Shown here piece after piece: positions 26,657 through 36,475 of a stretch of DNA of 40,669 bases. Position numbers and translations under genes: made by a program. The number at the start of each line of letters is the position of its first letter. Within the stretch, counting starts at the first letter, position 1. The notes under the pieces are model-generated. The model was not told where the DNA came from and did not search any database. It saw nothing but the letters and a program-made list of their open reading frames with translations. This DNA comes from VRUE01 sp963814915. GTDB lineage: Bacteria; Actinomycetota; Thermoleophilia; Solirubrobacterales; 70-9. The stretch spans positions 1-40,669 of the forward strand of contig CAWFEI010000004.1 in NCBI GenBank assembly GCA_963814915.1, written 5' to 3'.

Positions 26657-27401
26657 AGATCAGGCGAAGGCCCTTCAGGGTAAGCATCTCGTCCACCCGG
26701 TCGATCGTCTCGGTGAAGGGGACGATCACGCCGGCCAGGCCGCCGGTGGCGAGCAACTGCACCTCCCCCATCTCGTCTTCGATGCGGCGCACGACGCCGT
26801 CGATCAGCCCGGCGAAGCCGAACACGACCCCGGACTGGATCGCCGCCCGGCTGGAGCGGCCGATCGCCGTCTCGGGCTCCTCGAGGTCGATGCGACCGAT
26901 CCGGGCCGCGCGCTCGACCAGCGCCGTCAGCGAGATCTCGAGGCCCGGGGCGATCGCCCCGCCGAGGTATTCGCCCGCGCCCGAAACGGCGTCGAAGTTG
27001 ATCCCGGTGCCGAAGTCGACGACGACGCAGGCCGCCTTGAAGCGCTCGTAGGCGGCGACCGCGTTGACCAGACGGTCGGCGCCGACCTCGAGCGGGTTGT
27101 CGATGCGGATCGGCATTCCGGTCTTCACACCCGGCCCGATCGCGAGGCAGGAGGCATCGGTGTAACGCTCGGTCAGCTGTTCGTACTGGGTGCCCAGCGG
27201 CGGGACGACCGAGGAGACGCAGACCGCGTCGAGGTCGCCGAGGCCGACCCCGCTCAGCGTCAGCATCCCGGCGATCCGCTCGGCCAGCTCGTCGCCGGTC
27301 GCCCCGGCGCGGGTCTGGAAGCGCCAGTGCTCGACCAGGCGCTCGCCGTCGAACGCGCCGAGATGGGTCTGGGTGTTGCCGACGTCTACAGCGAGCAGCA
27401 T
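26640..27401 (-). CDS. coaX: Type III pantothenate kinase
   Basis: 253 aa from the ATG at 27401 (MLLAVDVGNTQTHLG); the frame is open further upstream without homology. ASKHA-fold kinase: phosphate motif DVGNTQTHLG; LAIGPGVKTGMPIRIDNPLE with VGADRLVNAVAAYERF; VVVDFGTGINFDAV (usual DFGTATTFD); YLGGAIAPGLEIS; and LLATGGLAGVIVP. It phosphorylates pantothenate in the first step of coenzyme A synthesis and, unlike type I PanK, is not feedback-inhibited. It overlaps dus at its 3' end. Its start is 15 bases from that of the divergent GST-like gene. Confidence 0.93.
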   Translation of the reverse strand: MLLAVDVGNTQTHLGAFDGERLVEHWRFQTRAGATGDELAERIAGMLTLSGVGLGDLDAVCVSSVVPPLGTQYEQLTERYTDASCLAIGPGVKTGMPIRIDNPLEVGADRLVNAVAAYERFKAACVVVDFGTGINFDAVSGAGEYLGGAIAPGLEISLTALVERAARIGRIDLEEPETAIGRSSRAAIQSGVVFGFAGLIDGVVRRIEDEMGEVQLLATGGLAGVIVPFTETIDRVDEMLTLKGLRLIYERNR

Positions 27402-27416
27402 CTGCGGGGCGAGTCT

Positions 27417-28184
27417 ATGATGGCGCGCATGGAGGCGCGGCTCTACGTCATCCCGGGGTCCCATCCTTCGATGGCGGCGCGGCTGATGCTCGAGGCGAAG
27501 GGCGTCGAGTACAAGCGCACCGACCTGATGCCGGTGGTCTCCAAGGGTGTCCTGCGCGTCGTCGGCTTCCCGGGCATAACCGTGCCCGCCCTGAAGATCG
27601 ACGGCCGCAAGGTGCAGGGCACCGGCGCGATCGCCCGCGAGCTGGACCGGCTGCGGCCCGATCCGCCGCTGCTGCCCGCCGACCCCGACCAGCGCGCCGC
27701 CGTCGAAGAGGCGGAGCGTTTCGGCGACGTCGACCTGCAGCAGCCGATCCGGGCAATCGCCTGGTGGGCGCTGCGCAAGGACAAGGCGCCTCTGCGCAGC
27801 TACTCCGAAGGGGCAAAGCTGGGCATCCCGATCGGCCTGGCGCTGAAGACGGCGGGGCCGATCGTCGCCGCCGCGGCGCGGCTCAACAATTCGACCGACG
27901 AGAACGTGCAGCGCAGCCTGGCCGCCCTGCCCACGATGCTGCAGCGCATCGACGACTGGATCGCCGCGGGCACGATCGGCGGCGCGCAGCTCAACGTCGC
28001 CGACTACCAGATCGCCCCCAGCCTGCGGTTGGCGATGAGCTTCGACGACCTGCGCCCGGCGATCGAGAGCCGTCCCGCCGGCGAGCTCGCCAAGCGCGTC
28101 GTCCCCGACTTCCCCGGCAAGACCCCACCGGTCCTGCCGCCCGCCTGGCTTCAGCCGTTGCGCAGCGAGACCGCCGCCGCCTGA
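27417..28184 (+). CDS. Glutathione S-transferase-like protein
   Basis: About 255 aa from ATG at 27417 (further ATGs at 27420 and 27429 are equally possible; GGGGCGAG lies just upstream). The N-terminal thioredoxin-like fold is LYVIPGSHPSMAARLMLEAKG with YKRTDLMP and the cis-Pro region FPGITVPALKIDG, then VQGTGAIARELDRL. The C-terminal helical domain includes RIDDWIAAGTIGGAQLNVAD and YQIAPSLRLAMSF. This is the GST layout. Actinobacteria mostly use mycothiol rather than glutathione, so the thiol co-substrate is uncertain. It lies on the plus strand inside the folate cluster and overlaps the 3' end of folK by 34 bases. Confidence 0.75.
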   Translation: MMARMEARLYVIPGSHPSMAARLMLEAKGVEYKRTDLMPVVSKGVLRVVGFPGITVPALKIDGRKVQGTGAIARELDRLRPDPPLLPADPDQRAAVEEAERFGDVDLQQPIRAIAWWALRKDKAPLRSYSEGAKLGIPIGLALKTAGPIVAAAARLNNSTDENVQRSLAALPTMLQRIDDWIAAGTIGGAQLNVADYQIAPSLRLAMSFDDLRPAIESRPAGELAKRVVPDFPGKTPPVLPPAWLQPLRSETAAA

Positions 28185-28675
28185 TCGACGCGCTCGCCCG
28201 GGCCGAGCGCCGCGAGGGCGTCGGCGAGGCGGGTGCCGCCGGGTAGAGCCAGGTCGGGATCAAGCTCGAGCAGCGGGACGAGCACGAAGCGACGGCTGGT
28301 GACCTCGGGGTGCGGGAGGGTCAAGCGGCCGGTCACAAGCTCCAAGTCGCCCAGCAGCAGCAGATCGACGTCGAGCGGGCGGGGGCTGTGACGGGGAGCG
28401 TCAAGGGCGCGGCCGCGCTCGGCCTCGACCGCCTTGCAGGCGTCGAGCAGTTCCTCCGGCTCCAGGTCGGTGCTGACGCGGATCGCGGCGTTGAGAAAGT
28501 CCGGCTGGTCGAGCACCTCGCCGACGGGCTCGGTCTCATATGCCGAGGAGACCGCCTCGACCCGCACCCCACGCTCGTCCAGCAGCTCGACCGCCGCCCG
28601 CAGGTGCGCGGCCCGGTCGCCGACGTTCGACCCCAGGCCCAGGAACCCGGTCCGCGTTCGTTGTTTGTCAGGCAT
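28151..28675 (-). CDS. folK: 2-amino-4-hydroxy-6-hydroxymethyldihydropteridine pyrophosphokinase (HPPK)
   Basis: 174 aa from the ATG at 28675. Conserved HPPK motifs: GFLGLGSNVGDRAAHLRAAV, SSAYETEPVG, DQPDFLNAAIRV, the metal/ATP motif SPRPLDVDLLLLGD, and LPHPEVTSRRFVLVPLLEL. It transfers pyrophosphate from ATP to the pterin alcohol, the step before dihydropteroate synthase. It lies 28 bases downstream of folB. Its 3' end overlaps the plus-strand GST-like gene, so the two converge with no spacer. The upstream ribosome site is weak. Confidence 0.93.
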   Translation of the reverse strand: MPDKQRTRTGFLGLGSNVGDRAAHLRAAVELLDERGVRVEAVSSAYETEPVGEVLDQPDFLNAAIRVSTDLEPEELLDACKAVEAERGRALDAPRHSPRPLDVDLLLLGDLELVTGRLTLPHPEVTSRRFVLVPLLELDPDLALPGGTRLADALAALGPGERVDQAAAVSLRNG

Positions 28676-28703
28676 CGGGAGACAAAAGGCGAACGCCCGT
28701 GGC

Positions 28704-29126
28704 TCAGGACTCCTCGTCGCCGGTCTCGTCGTCCTCGCTGCGCTCCTGGGTGACCTCGACGCCGACCTCCTGGATCGAGAGCGGCAGCGGCGGCTCGGGC
28801 TTGGAGGCACGGACTCGGACCGACTCGCAGCCGTAGCGCTCGATCAGGCGGCCGCCGACGACCTGGGCGAGGCGCTCCAGCGTGCGGTAGCTGCGCTCGG
28901 TGGCGGCGAGGGCGACGATGTCGCAGACCTCGCTGTAGTCGACCGTGTCCTCGATCCGGTCGGTGAGGACCGCGTCGCAGTCGGGGACGTCGAAGGAGAG
29001 GTCGAACTCGAGCCGCTGGCCGACCTCCTGCTCGGCATCGGTGACGCCGTGATGGGTGTAGATCGAAATTCCGCGCAGGTCGACCTCGACCCGCGACTCG
29101 ATCCCGTTGCCCTGGGGCTCGTCCAT
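28704..29126 (-). CDS. folB: Dihydroneopterin aldolase
   Basis: 140 aa, ATG start. Family motifs: DLRGISIYTHHGVTDAEQEV, GQRLEFDLSFDV, DTVDYSEVCDIV, ERLAQVVGGRLIERYG and SVRVRASKPEPPLPLSIQEV, with the conserved catalytic Lys in SKPEPP. The acidic tail (ERSEDDETGDEES) is extra. It cleaves dihydroneopterin to the hydroxymethyl pterin and glycolaldehyde in folate synthesis. It lies 11 bases after folP, and folK follows, so the three form one operon; folE is not in the window. Confidence 0.93.
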   Translation of the reverse strand: MDEPQGNGIESRVEVDLRGISIYTHHGVTDAEQEVGQRLEFDLSFDVPDCDAVLTDRIEDTVDYSEVCDIVALAATERSYRTLERLAQVVGGRLIERYGCESVRVRASKPEPPLPLSIQEVGVEVTQERSEDDETGDEES

Positions 29127-29137
29127 TGCCGAGAAAC

Positions 29138-29923
29138 CTAACCGAGGATCGCGCTCGCGACCGTCGTCGCCTGGGCCGCCTCGGCGACGTCGTGGACACG
29201 CAGCACCTCGGCGCCCTCGGCGGCGGAGAGCACCGAGGAGGCGATCGTGCCGCCGACCCGCTCGCCGACCGGCGAGCCGTCGATCTTGCCGATGAAGCTC
29301 TTGCGCGAGGTGCCGACGACGAGCGGGCGCCCGAGCTCACGCAGCTCGCCGAGGCGGCGCAGCAGCTCGAGGTTGTGATCGAGGTTCTTGCCGAAGCCGA
29401 TGCCGGGGTCGAGCCAGATCCGCTCCTCGGGGAGGCCGGCCGCGACCGCCGCTTCGGTCCGCTCGGCGAGGAACGCCTTGACGTCGTCGACGACGTCGTC
29501 GTAGGCGGGGTTCTCCTGCATCGTCCGCGGGTCGCCCTGCATGTGCATGAGGATCAGGATCGCGCCGCGCTCGGCACACAGCCCGGCGATCTCCGGGTCG
29601 TGCCCCAGCGCGGTGACGTCGTTGACGATCGAGGCGCCCGCGCCCAACGCCGCCCGCGCCACCTCCGCCTTCGAAGTGTCGATCGAAACTGTCGCCTCAC
29701 CGGCCAACCCCTCGATCACCGGCAGAACCCGCCGCATCTCCTCCTCAGCGCCAATTTCCTCCGCCCCAGGCCGAGTCGATTCTCCCCCAACGTCCAGCAG
29801 ATCGGCCCCTTGCGCCAGCAGCTCCACCCCGTGCGCGACGGCGGCGGCGGGGTCCAGGTACCTGCCCCCATCGGAAAACGAGTCGGGCGTGACATTGACC
29901 ACGCCCATCAGCTTCGGATTCAT
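29138..29923 (-). CDS. folP: Dihydropteroate synthase
   Basis: 261 aa, ATG start. TIM-barrel enzyme with MGVVNVTPDSFSDGGRYLDP (pterin/pyrophosphate loop 1), ADLLDVGGESTRPGAEEIGA (loop 2), SIDTSKAEVARAALGAGA with SIVNDVTAL, WLDPGIGFGKNLDHNLELL and GRPLVVGTSRKSFIGKI. It condenses the pterin pyrophosphate with p-aminobenzoate and is the sulfonamide target. Only 30 bases separate it from ftsH on the same strand. Confidence 0.95.
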   Translation of the reverse strand: MNPKLMGVVNVTPDSFSDGGRYLDPAAAVAHGVELLAQGADLLDVGGESTRPGAEEIGAEEEMRRVLPVIEGLAGEATVSIDTSKAEVARAALGAGASIVNDVTALGHDPEIAGLCAERGAILILMHMQGDPRTMQENPAYDDVVDDVKAFLAERTEAAVAAGLPEERIWLDPGIGFGKNLDHNLELLRRLGELRELGRPLVVGTSRKSFIGKIDGSPVGERVGGTIASSVLSAAEGAEVLRVHDVAEAAQATTVASAILG

Positions 29924-29953
29924 GGGCGAAGTATCGCGCGGTAACTCGCGCTG

Positions 29954-31912
<1,959 letters not shown>

Positions 31913-31973
31913 AGGGAAAAATCAGCGTACCAGGGCGGTTTCGGCGGTCCCAGAGCGATTCGGCGGGTAGACA

Positions 31974-32501
31974 TCAATCGTTCAACGCCGCAACGTAGTC
32001 GAGGTTGCGGTGGCGCTGCGCGTGGTCGAGCCCGTAGCCGATCGCGAAGCGGTCCGCGATGCGGAAGCCGACGTAACGCGGCTCGAGGTCGACCCGCAGC
32101 CGGTCAGGCTTGGTCAGCAGCGCGCAGGCCTCCAGCGAGGCCGGTTCGCGGGCGTTGAGATTGCGCATCAGGTAGTGCAGCGTCAATCCGGAGTCGATGA
32201 TGTCCTCGACGATCAGCACGTGGCGGCCCTCGATCGGCGCGTCGAGGTCCTTGAGGATCCGCACCACGCCCGAGGAGTCGGTCTGCGAGCCGTAGCTGGA
32301 GACCGCCATGAAGTCGATCTCGCAGGGCACGTCGAGGTGGCGCATCAGGTCGGCGAGGAAGATCACGGCGCCCTTCAGCACGCCGATCATGAACAGGTCG
32401 CGGCCGGCGTAGTCCTCGCTGATCTGGCGACCCAGCTCGGCGACGCGCCGCTGCAGTTCCTCGCCCGAGACCAGGGTCTCGCCGACAACCCCCTCGCTCA
32501 T
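31974..32501 (-). CDS. hpt: Hypoxanthine (guanine) phosphoribosyltransferase
   Basis: 175 aa, ATG start. Type I PRTase: MIGVLKGAVIFLADLMRHLD (first loop), then DFMAVSSYGS, the PRPP-binding motif VLIVEDIIDSGLTLHYLM, ALLTKPDRLRVDL, YVGFRIADRFAIGYGLDHAQ and YRNLD-like RHRNLDYVAAL. It salvages hypoxanthine and guanine with PRPP to IMP and GMP. It starts 27 bases downstream of the tilS stop. The tilS-hpt-ftsH trio is widely conserved, and in Bacillus TilS and HprT also act on ftsH expression. Confidence 0.95.
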   Translation of the reverse strand: MSEGVVGETLVSGEELQRRVAELGRQISEDYAGRDLFMIGVLKGAVIFLADLMRHLDVPCEIDFMAVSSYGSQTDSSGVVRILKDLDAPIEGRHVLIVEDIIDSGLTLHYLMRNLNAREPASLEACALLTKPDRLRVDLEPRYVGFRIADRFAIGYGLDHAQRHRNLDYVAALND

Positions 32502-32528
32502 CGAAGCATCACCCGCGGCAGTCTACGG

Positions 32529-33504
32529 TCAGTGCTCGGCACGCAGGGTGCCGCGCTCGGCGATCGCGCGCACGCCGCCGCCGAGGTCGAGCATCGCGGT
32601 GCCCGTGCGGCGCAGGGCGGCGACCTCCTCGGCGTGCCGGGCGGCGCCCGCCACAGGACGGCCGGCGGCGCGATCGGCGAGCCGCTGGACGACGAGGCGG
32701 CGCAGCGCCGCGGGCAGCTCGGCGAGCCGCTCGAGCTCGATCGTGTTGCGCGGCGAGCCGTCGGAGCCGTCGAGCTCGTCGGCGACCAGCGCGTCCAGCA
32801 CCTCCGCCTCGTCGCGCAGCAGCTCCGCCGTGCGGAGGACGTTCTGGGCGGCCGCCGGGTGGACTTCGGCAAGCGCGGCGGCGAGCCCGTGGCGCACCCG
32901 ATTGCGGGCGTAGGAGCGTTCGGCGTTGCTCGGGTCGTCGCGCCAGTCCAGCCCGCGCGCCTCGCAGTAGGCGGTGGTCTGCTCGCGGGTGAAGCGCAGC
33001 AGCGGCCGCACCAGCTTGCCGTCACTGGGCCGCATCCCGAGCAGGGCGCGGCGGCTCGGCGAGGAGGCGAGCCGGTAGAGGATCGTCTCGACCTGATCGT
33101 CAGCGGTGTGCCCGGTGGCGATCAGGCCGTCGGCGGCGATCGCCAGCCGCGCCGCGGCCGCGTAACGCGTGTCGCGCGCCCATGCCTGCAGGTTGCCCGG
33201 GCCCTCGGGCCGGAGTGGGCGCTCGACCTCCAAGCCGCACCCCGAGCCGCTCGCAGAGCGTCGCGCAGTGCGCCTCGTCGGCATCGGAGTCGTCGCGCAA
33301 CCCGTAGTTGACGTGCAGCGCGGTCACCTCCTCCGCGCCGAGCAGCCGCACGGCGAGGTCGAGCAGGCAGACCGAGTCCCGCCCGCCGGAGAGCATCGCC
33401 ACCACGGGCGTCCCCGGCGGCAGCATGCCGCCCTCGCGCACCGCCTCGAGCATCGCCTCGTCGCTCAAACCGACTCGAAGTGTAGGTCCACTCCTTGCTT
33501 TCAA
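32529..33504 (-). pseudogene. tilS: tRNA(Ile)-lysidine synthase, interrupted by a one-base frameshift
   Basis: The N-terminal part reads from a TTG at 33504 and carries the P-loop MLSGGRDSVCLLDL (Ser39-Ser44), then TALHVNYGLRDDSDADEAHC and CERLGVRL, where the frame ends usefully near 33232. The rest (LEVERPLRPEGPGNLQAWAR then YAAAARLAIAADGLIATGHT, ADDQVETILYRL, YARNRVRHGL) continues in another frame to 32529. Removing one base of the AA at 33232-33233 joins them as one protein of about 324 aa. TilS adds lysine to C34 of the tRNA-Ile that reads AUA and is essential in most bacteria, so a sequence error is the likeliest cause. Its position before hpt and ftsH is conserved. Confidence 0.85.
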
Positions 33505-33528
33505 TAACCGCTAATTAGCTAATGGTTA
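33505..33528. promoter_or_regulatory. Inverted repeat and palindrome in the tilS-hipB gap, candidate HipB operator
   Basis: TAACC (33505-33509) and GGTTA (33524-33528) form an inverted repeat around 14 bases that contain the perfect palindrome GCTAATTAGC (33510-33519). The stretch is AT-rich compared with its surroundings and lies just upstream of hipB. HipB-type antitoxins usually repress through such inverted sites (TATCC-N8-GGATA in E. coli). Confidence 0.4.
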
Positions 33529-33567
33529 ACGGTGATTTTGGCTCTAAATGCTAGCCTAATAGCTGTT

Positions 33568-33885
33568 ATGCGAATCGAATCGCTACTGGCTGACGCGGCA
33601 GTGGTCGAGGAGTTGGGCCGCCGCTTGAGACAGCTGCGGCTGGACCAGAATCTCACGCAGCAGGGTCTGGCCGACGAAGCCGGCGTCTCGGTGGCGACCG
33701 TTCGCAACCTCGAGAGCGGCAAGCGCACTCAGCTCATAACCCTGATCCGGGTCCTGCGCACGCTCGGCCTGCTCGCCGACTTGGACCGGCTCGTCCCGGA
33801 GCAGAGGCCGAGCCCGATCGAGCTGCTAAAGCTCCGCGGCAGAGAACGGCAGCGAGCATCGGCACCGAGGTCGACGAGCCCTTGA
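33568..33885 (+). CDS. hipB: HipB-like antitoxin (XRE-family HTH)
   Basis: 105 aa from the ATG at 33568 (MRIESLLADAAVVEELGRRL). The Cro/C1-type helix-turn-helix is LRQLRLDQNLTQQGLADEAG then VSVATVRNLESGKRTQLITL. The C-terminus is short and basic (RGRERQRASAPRSTSP). Such proteins bind their own operator and hold the HipA kinase in check. Its TGA overlaps the hipA TTG, so the pair is translationally coupled. It is divergent from tilS, 63 bases away, with an inverted repeat in the gap. Confidence 0.8.
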   Translation: MRIESLLADAAVVEELGRRLRQLRLDQNLTQQGLADEAGVSVATVRNLESGKRTQLITLIRVLRTLGLLADLDRLVPEQRPSPIELLKLRGRERQRASAPRSTSP

Positions 33886-35192
33886 GCACCCTGGCCGAAG
33901 TCAAACTCTGGGGAAAGCGGGTCGGCGCGGTCGCGCTCGAAGACGGAGACTCGGTCGCGACGTTCGAGTACGCGCCCGACGTTGCCGCCGACGGCGTCGA
34001 ACTCTCGCCTCTCGTCATGCCCCGTCGGCCGGGGGCGCGCTACCGCTTCCCGAGCCTTGCGCCCGAGAGCTTTCGCGGCTTACCGGGGATGCTTGCCGAC
34101 TCGCTGCCGGACCGCTTCGGCAACGCCCTCATCGACACCTGGCTGGCACAGCGGCAACGCGATGCCGCCAGCTTCAACGCGGTCGAGAGGCTCTGCTATG
34201 TCGGCAGTCGTGGCATGGGCGCCCTGGAGTACGCCCCGGCGCTCGGCCCCAAACCGACGAAAAGCCACCGGATCGACGTCGGCGCCCTTGCCGAGCTCGC
34301 CGCGATGGTGATCGCCCATCGCGACGACCTCAGCGTCTCCCTGGCAAAGCCGCGACGCAAGGCGGCGCTGGAGGAGATACTGCGGATCGGCAGCTCCGCC
34401 GGCGGCGCCCGGGCGAAGGCGCTGATTGCCTTCAATCACTCGACCGGCGAGGTCCGGTCCGGCCAACTAGACGTCGACCCCGGCTTCGCGCATTGGATCC
34501 TCAAGTTCGACGGGGTCAGCGACAGCAGCCGCGATATCGGCGACCCCGACGGCTACGGAGCGATCGAGTGGGCGTACTCGCTGATGGCCAAGCGCGCCGG
34601 GATCGAAATGACCGAGTGCCGTCTGCTTACCGAGAACGACCGGCGTCACTTCATGACCCGCCGCTTCGATCGCCTCACCGACGGCTCGAAGCTGCACATG
34701 CAGTCGCTGGGTGGGATCGCGCATCTCGATTTCAACCAGCCCGGCGCTAACTCATACGAGCAGGCTCTGATGACCATCCGTCGCCTCGGCCTGCCCATGG
34801 CGACGATTGAGGAGCAGTTCCGACGAATGGCGTTCAACGTCGTCGCCCGCAACCAAGACGACCATGTGAAGAACATCGCCTTCCTGATGGACCGGGACGG
34901 CCGCTGGCGTCTGTCCCCCGCCTTCGACCTGATCTACGCCTTCAACCCGTCGGGCTCGTGGACCACCCAGCACCAGATGTCCCTCAACGGCAAGCGCGAC
35001 GGCTTCACGATCGAGGACTTCCGCGAGGTCGGCCGCACGGCCTCGATGAAACGTGGGCGGGCAACCGAGATCCTGGCGGAGGTGCGGGAGGCGGTGCGCT
35101 CCTGGCCGGAACTCGCCGGCGAGGCCGGGGTGCCGGAGGCGCGAGCCGCAGCGATCGGAAGTACGCACCGGCTCGAGCTGCCAGACGACTGA
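33882..35192 (+). CDS. hipA: HipA-family serine/threonine kinase toxin
   Basis: 436 aa, TTG start overlapping the hipB stop. N-terminal subdomain EVKLWGKRVGAVALEDGD and SLAPESFRGLPGMLADSLPD followed by RFGNALIDTWL. The Gly-rich loop is RIGSSAGGARAKALIAF (170-183). The catalytic loop is ARNQDDHVKNIAFLMD (about 322-337, with Asp327 the probable base), and the metal motif is LSPAFDLIYAF (Asp349, in place of DFD). In known systems HipA phosphorylates GltX or another target and causes growth arrest. All catalytic elements look intact. It converges on the cyclase gene with three bases between stop codons. Confidence 0.88.
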   Translation: MSTLAEVKLWGKRVGAVALEDGDSVATFEYAPDVAADGVELSPLVMPRRPGARYRFPSLAPESFRGLPGMLADSLPDRFGNALIDTWLAQRQRDAASFNAVERLCYVGSRGMGALEYAPALGPKPTKSHRIDVGALAELAAMVIAHRDDLSVSLAKPRRKAALEEILRIGSSAGGARAKALIAFNHSTGEVRSGQLDVDPGFAHWILKFDGVSDSSRDIGDPDGYGAIEWAYSLMAKRAGIEMTECRLLTENDRRHFMTRRFDRLTDGSKLHMQSLGGIAHLDFNQPGANSYEQALMTIRRLGLPMATIEEQFRRMAFNVVARNQDDHVKNIAFLMDRDGRWRLSPAFDLIYAFNPSGSWTTQHQMSLNGKRDGFTIEDFREVGRTASMKRGRATEILAEVREAVRSWPELAGEAGVPEARAAAIGSTHRLELPDD

Positions 35193-35195
35193 ACG

Positions 35196-36380
35196 CTATT
35201 CGCGGCGGCGGACCAGGAAGAGCGGGGTCGCGACCGGGAAGCCCTTGAGGTTGACCTCGCCGATCGCCTCGCAGGCGAGGCCGCGCTCGCTCAGCGAGCC
35301 GGTGACGCTGTCGGTGACGAGGACCTCGCCCGCCTGGGCGCGGCCGACGACGCGGTGGGCGAGGTTGACGTGGGTGCCGAAGTAGTCGCCGTCGCGGTAG
35401 ACGGCCTCGCCGTGGTGGATGCCGACCCGCGGCCGCGGCCGCTGCGGGAAGCGGTCGAGCAGCCCGATCGCCCACTCGGTCAGCGAGGCCTGGTCGGGCG
35501 AGACGACCATCACCTCATCGCCGATCGTCTTGACCACCGTCGCCTCCGGCGGCAGGGTCGCCTCGACCGTTTCGACGAAGTTCTCGATCACGTCGAGCGC
35601 CTCCTGATCCCCCTCCTCCTCGGTGTAGCGGGTGAAGCCCGTGAGGTCGATGAAGCAGAGCGTCACCGGGACCTGGCCGAGGTCGGTGATCGGCGCCTCG
35701 AGGTCGGTCTCCATGTGGCCGACCACGTCCTGTTCCATGAAGTAGCGCAGGTAGCGGGTGTGCAGGTACTCGGTCAGCGGCGCGGCGAGCGGCAGGATGT
35801 CGGCCGCCAGCTCGCCCATCTCCTCGGCGATCTCCAGCTCGGGGAGGGCGTCGCGGATCAGCGGTTCGTGCACGTAGAGGTGGAAGAGGCGCACCTCGGC
35901 GTCGGCGATCCGCCGCAGCGACTGGACGTAGACGCGAACGATCTGCAGGAAGGCGACGAGCGGGAAGCCGGCGGCCAGCACCCGGGCGCAGTGGCGCAGC
36001 GCCTTGACGTCGTCGGGGTCGAGCCTGCGCTGGCGACCGAGCGGCGTGCCGAGGATGACCAGGATGCGCTCGATCAGCTCCGGCTCCAGCCCGGTCTCGG
36101 CGGCGACCTCCTCGACGGTGACCTGCTGCTCGGGGCTCGGGAAAAGGTCCTCGACGAACCCGAAGGCGAGGCGACCCTCGCGGCCGGCCCGCTTCAGCTC
36201 CTCCAACGAGTGGCCGCGCTCGCGCATGCGCGCGACGACCCGGGCCTGGGCGGCAGCGGCGGCGGTCCAGCGGCCGCGGCGGACCGGCACCACCTTCTCC
36301 TCGGCCCAACGCTTCAGCGTGCTCGCCGCGACACCGGAGCGGCGCGACGCCTCGCTGAGGGAGATCCGTTCGTCCGCCAT
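35196..36380 (-). CDS. MerR-type HTH fused to class III adenylate/guanylate cyclase
   Basis: 394 aa, ATG start. Residues 1-70 are a MerR-like helix-turn-helix (ISLSEASRRSGVAASTLKRW) with an Arg-rich wing. A helical middle part (about 85-220) begins with a second HTH-like stretch (VTVEEVAAETGLEPELIERI). The catalytic class III domain has CFIDLTGFTRYTEEEGD (metal Asp245), VVKTIGDEVMVV (Lys284, metal Asp288) and DYFGTHVNLAHRVVGRAQAG (Asn339, Arg343). Lys284 and Thr336 favour ATP as substrate. All catalytic residues are present, so it should make cyclic AMP. The DNA-binding module may couple transcription to cAMP synthesis. It is followed on the minus strand by the HipBA locus, with the PII-Amt operon just upstream, separated by a strong terminator. 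Confidence 0.85.
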   Translation of the reverse strand: MADERISLSEASRRSGVAASTLKRWAEEKVVPVRRGRWTAAAAAQARVVARMRERGHSLEELKRAGREGRLAFGFVEDLFPSPEQQVTVEEVAAETGLEPELIERILVILGTPLGRQRRLDPDDVKALRHCARVLAAGFPLVAFLQIVRVYVQSLRRIADAEVRLFHLYVHEPLIRDALPELEIAEEMGELAADILPLAAPLTEYLHTRYLRYFMEQDVVGHMETDLEAPITDLGQVPVTLCFIDLTGFTRYTEEEGDQEALDVIENFVETVEATLPPEATVVKTIGDEVMVVSPDQASLTEWAIGLLDRFPQRPRPRVGIHHGEAVYRDGDYFGTHVNLAHRVVGRAQAGEVLVTDSVTGSLSERGLACEAIGEVNLKGFPVATPLFLVRRRE

Positions 36381-36415
36381 CGAGTGCCGAGGCTAATCCC
36401 ATTGGTCGCCAAACG

Positions 36416-36447
36416 CCCGACGGGGCGGCTCTCGCCGCCCCGTCGGG
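36416..36447 (-). terminator. 14-bp hairpin terminator after glnB
   Basis: CCCGACGGGGCGGC (36416-36429) pairs with GCCGCCCCGTCGGG (36434-36447) around a 4-base loop. It lies 28 bases downstream of the PII stop on the minus strand and ends the amt-glnB operon. Only a weak T-run (GCGTTTGG) follows, so strength depends on the stem. Confidence 0.75.
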
Positions 36448-36475
36448 TTCGATCGTCTGTATGCGGCTCGCGCTG

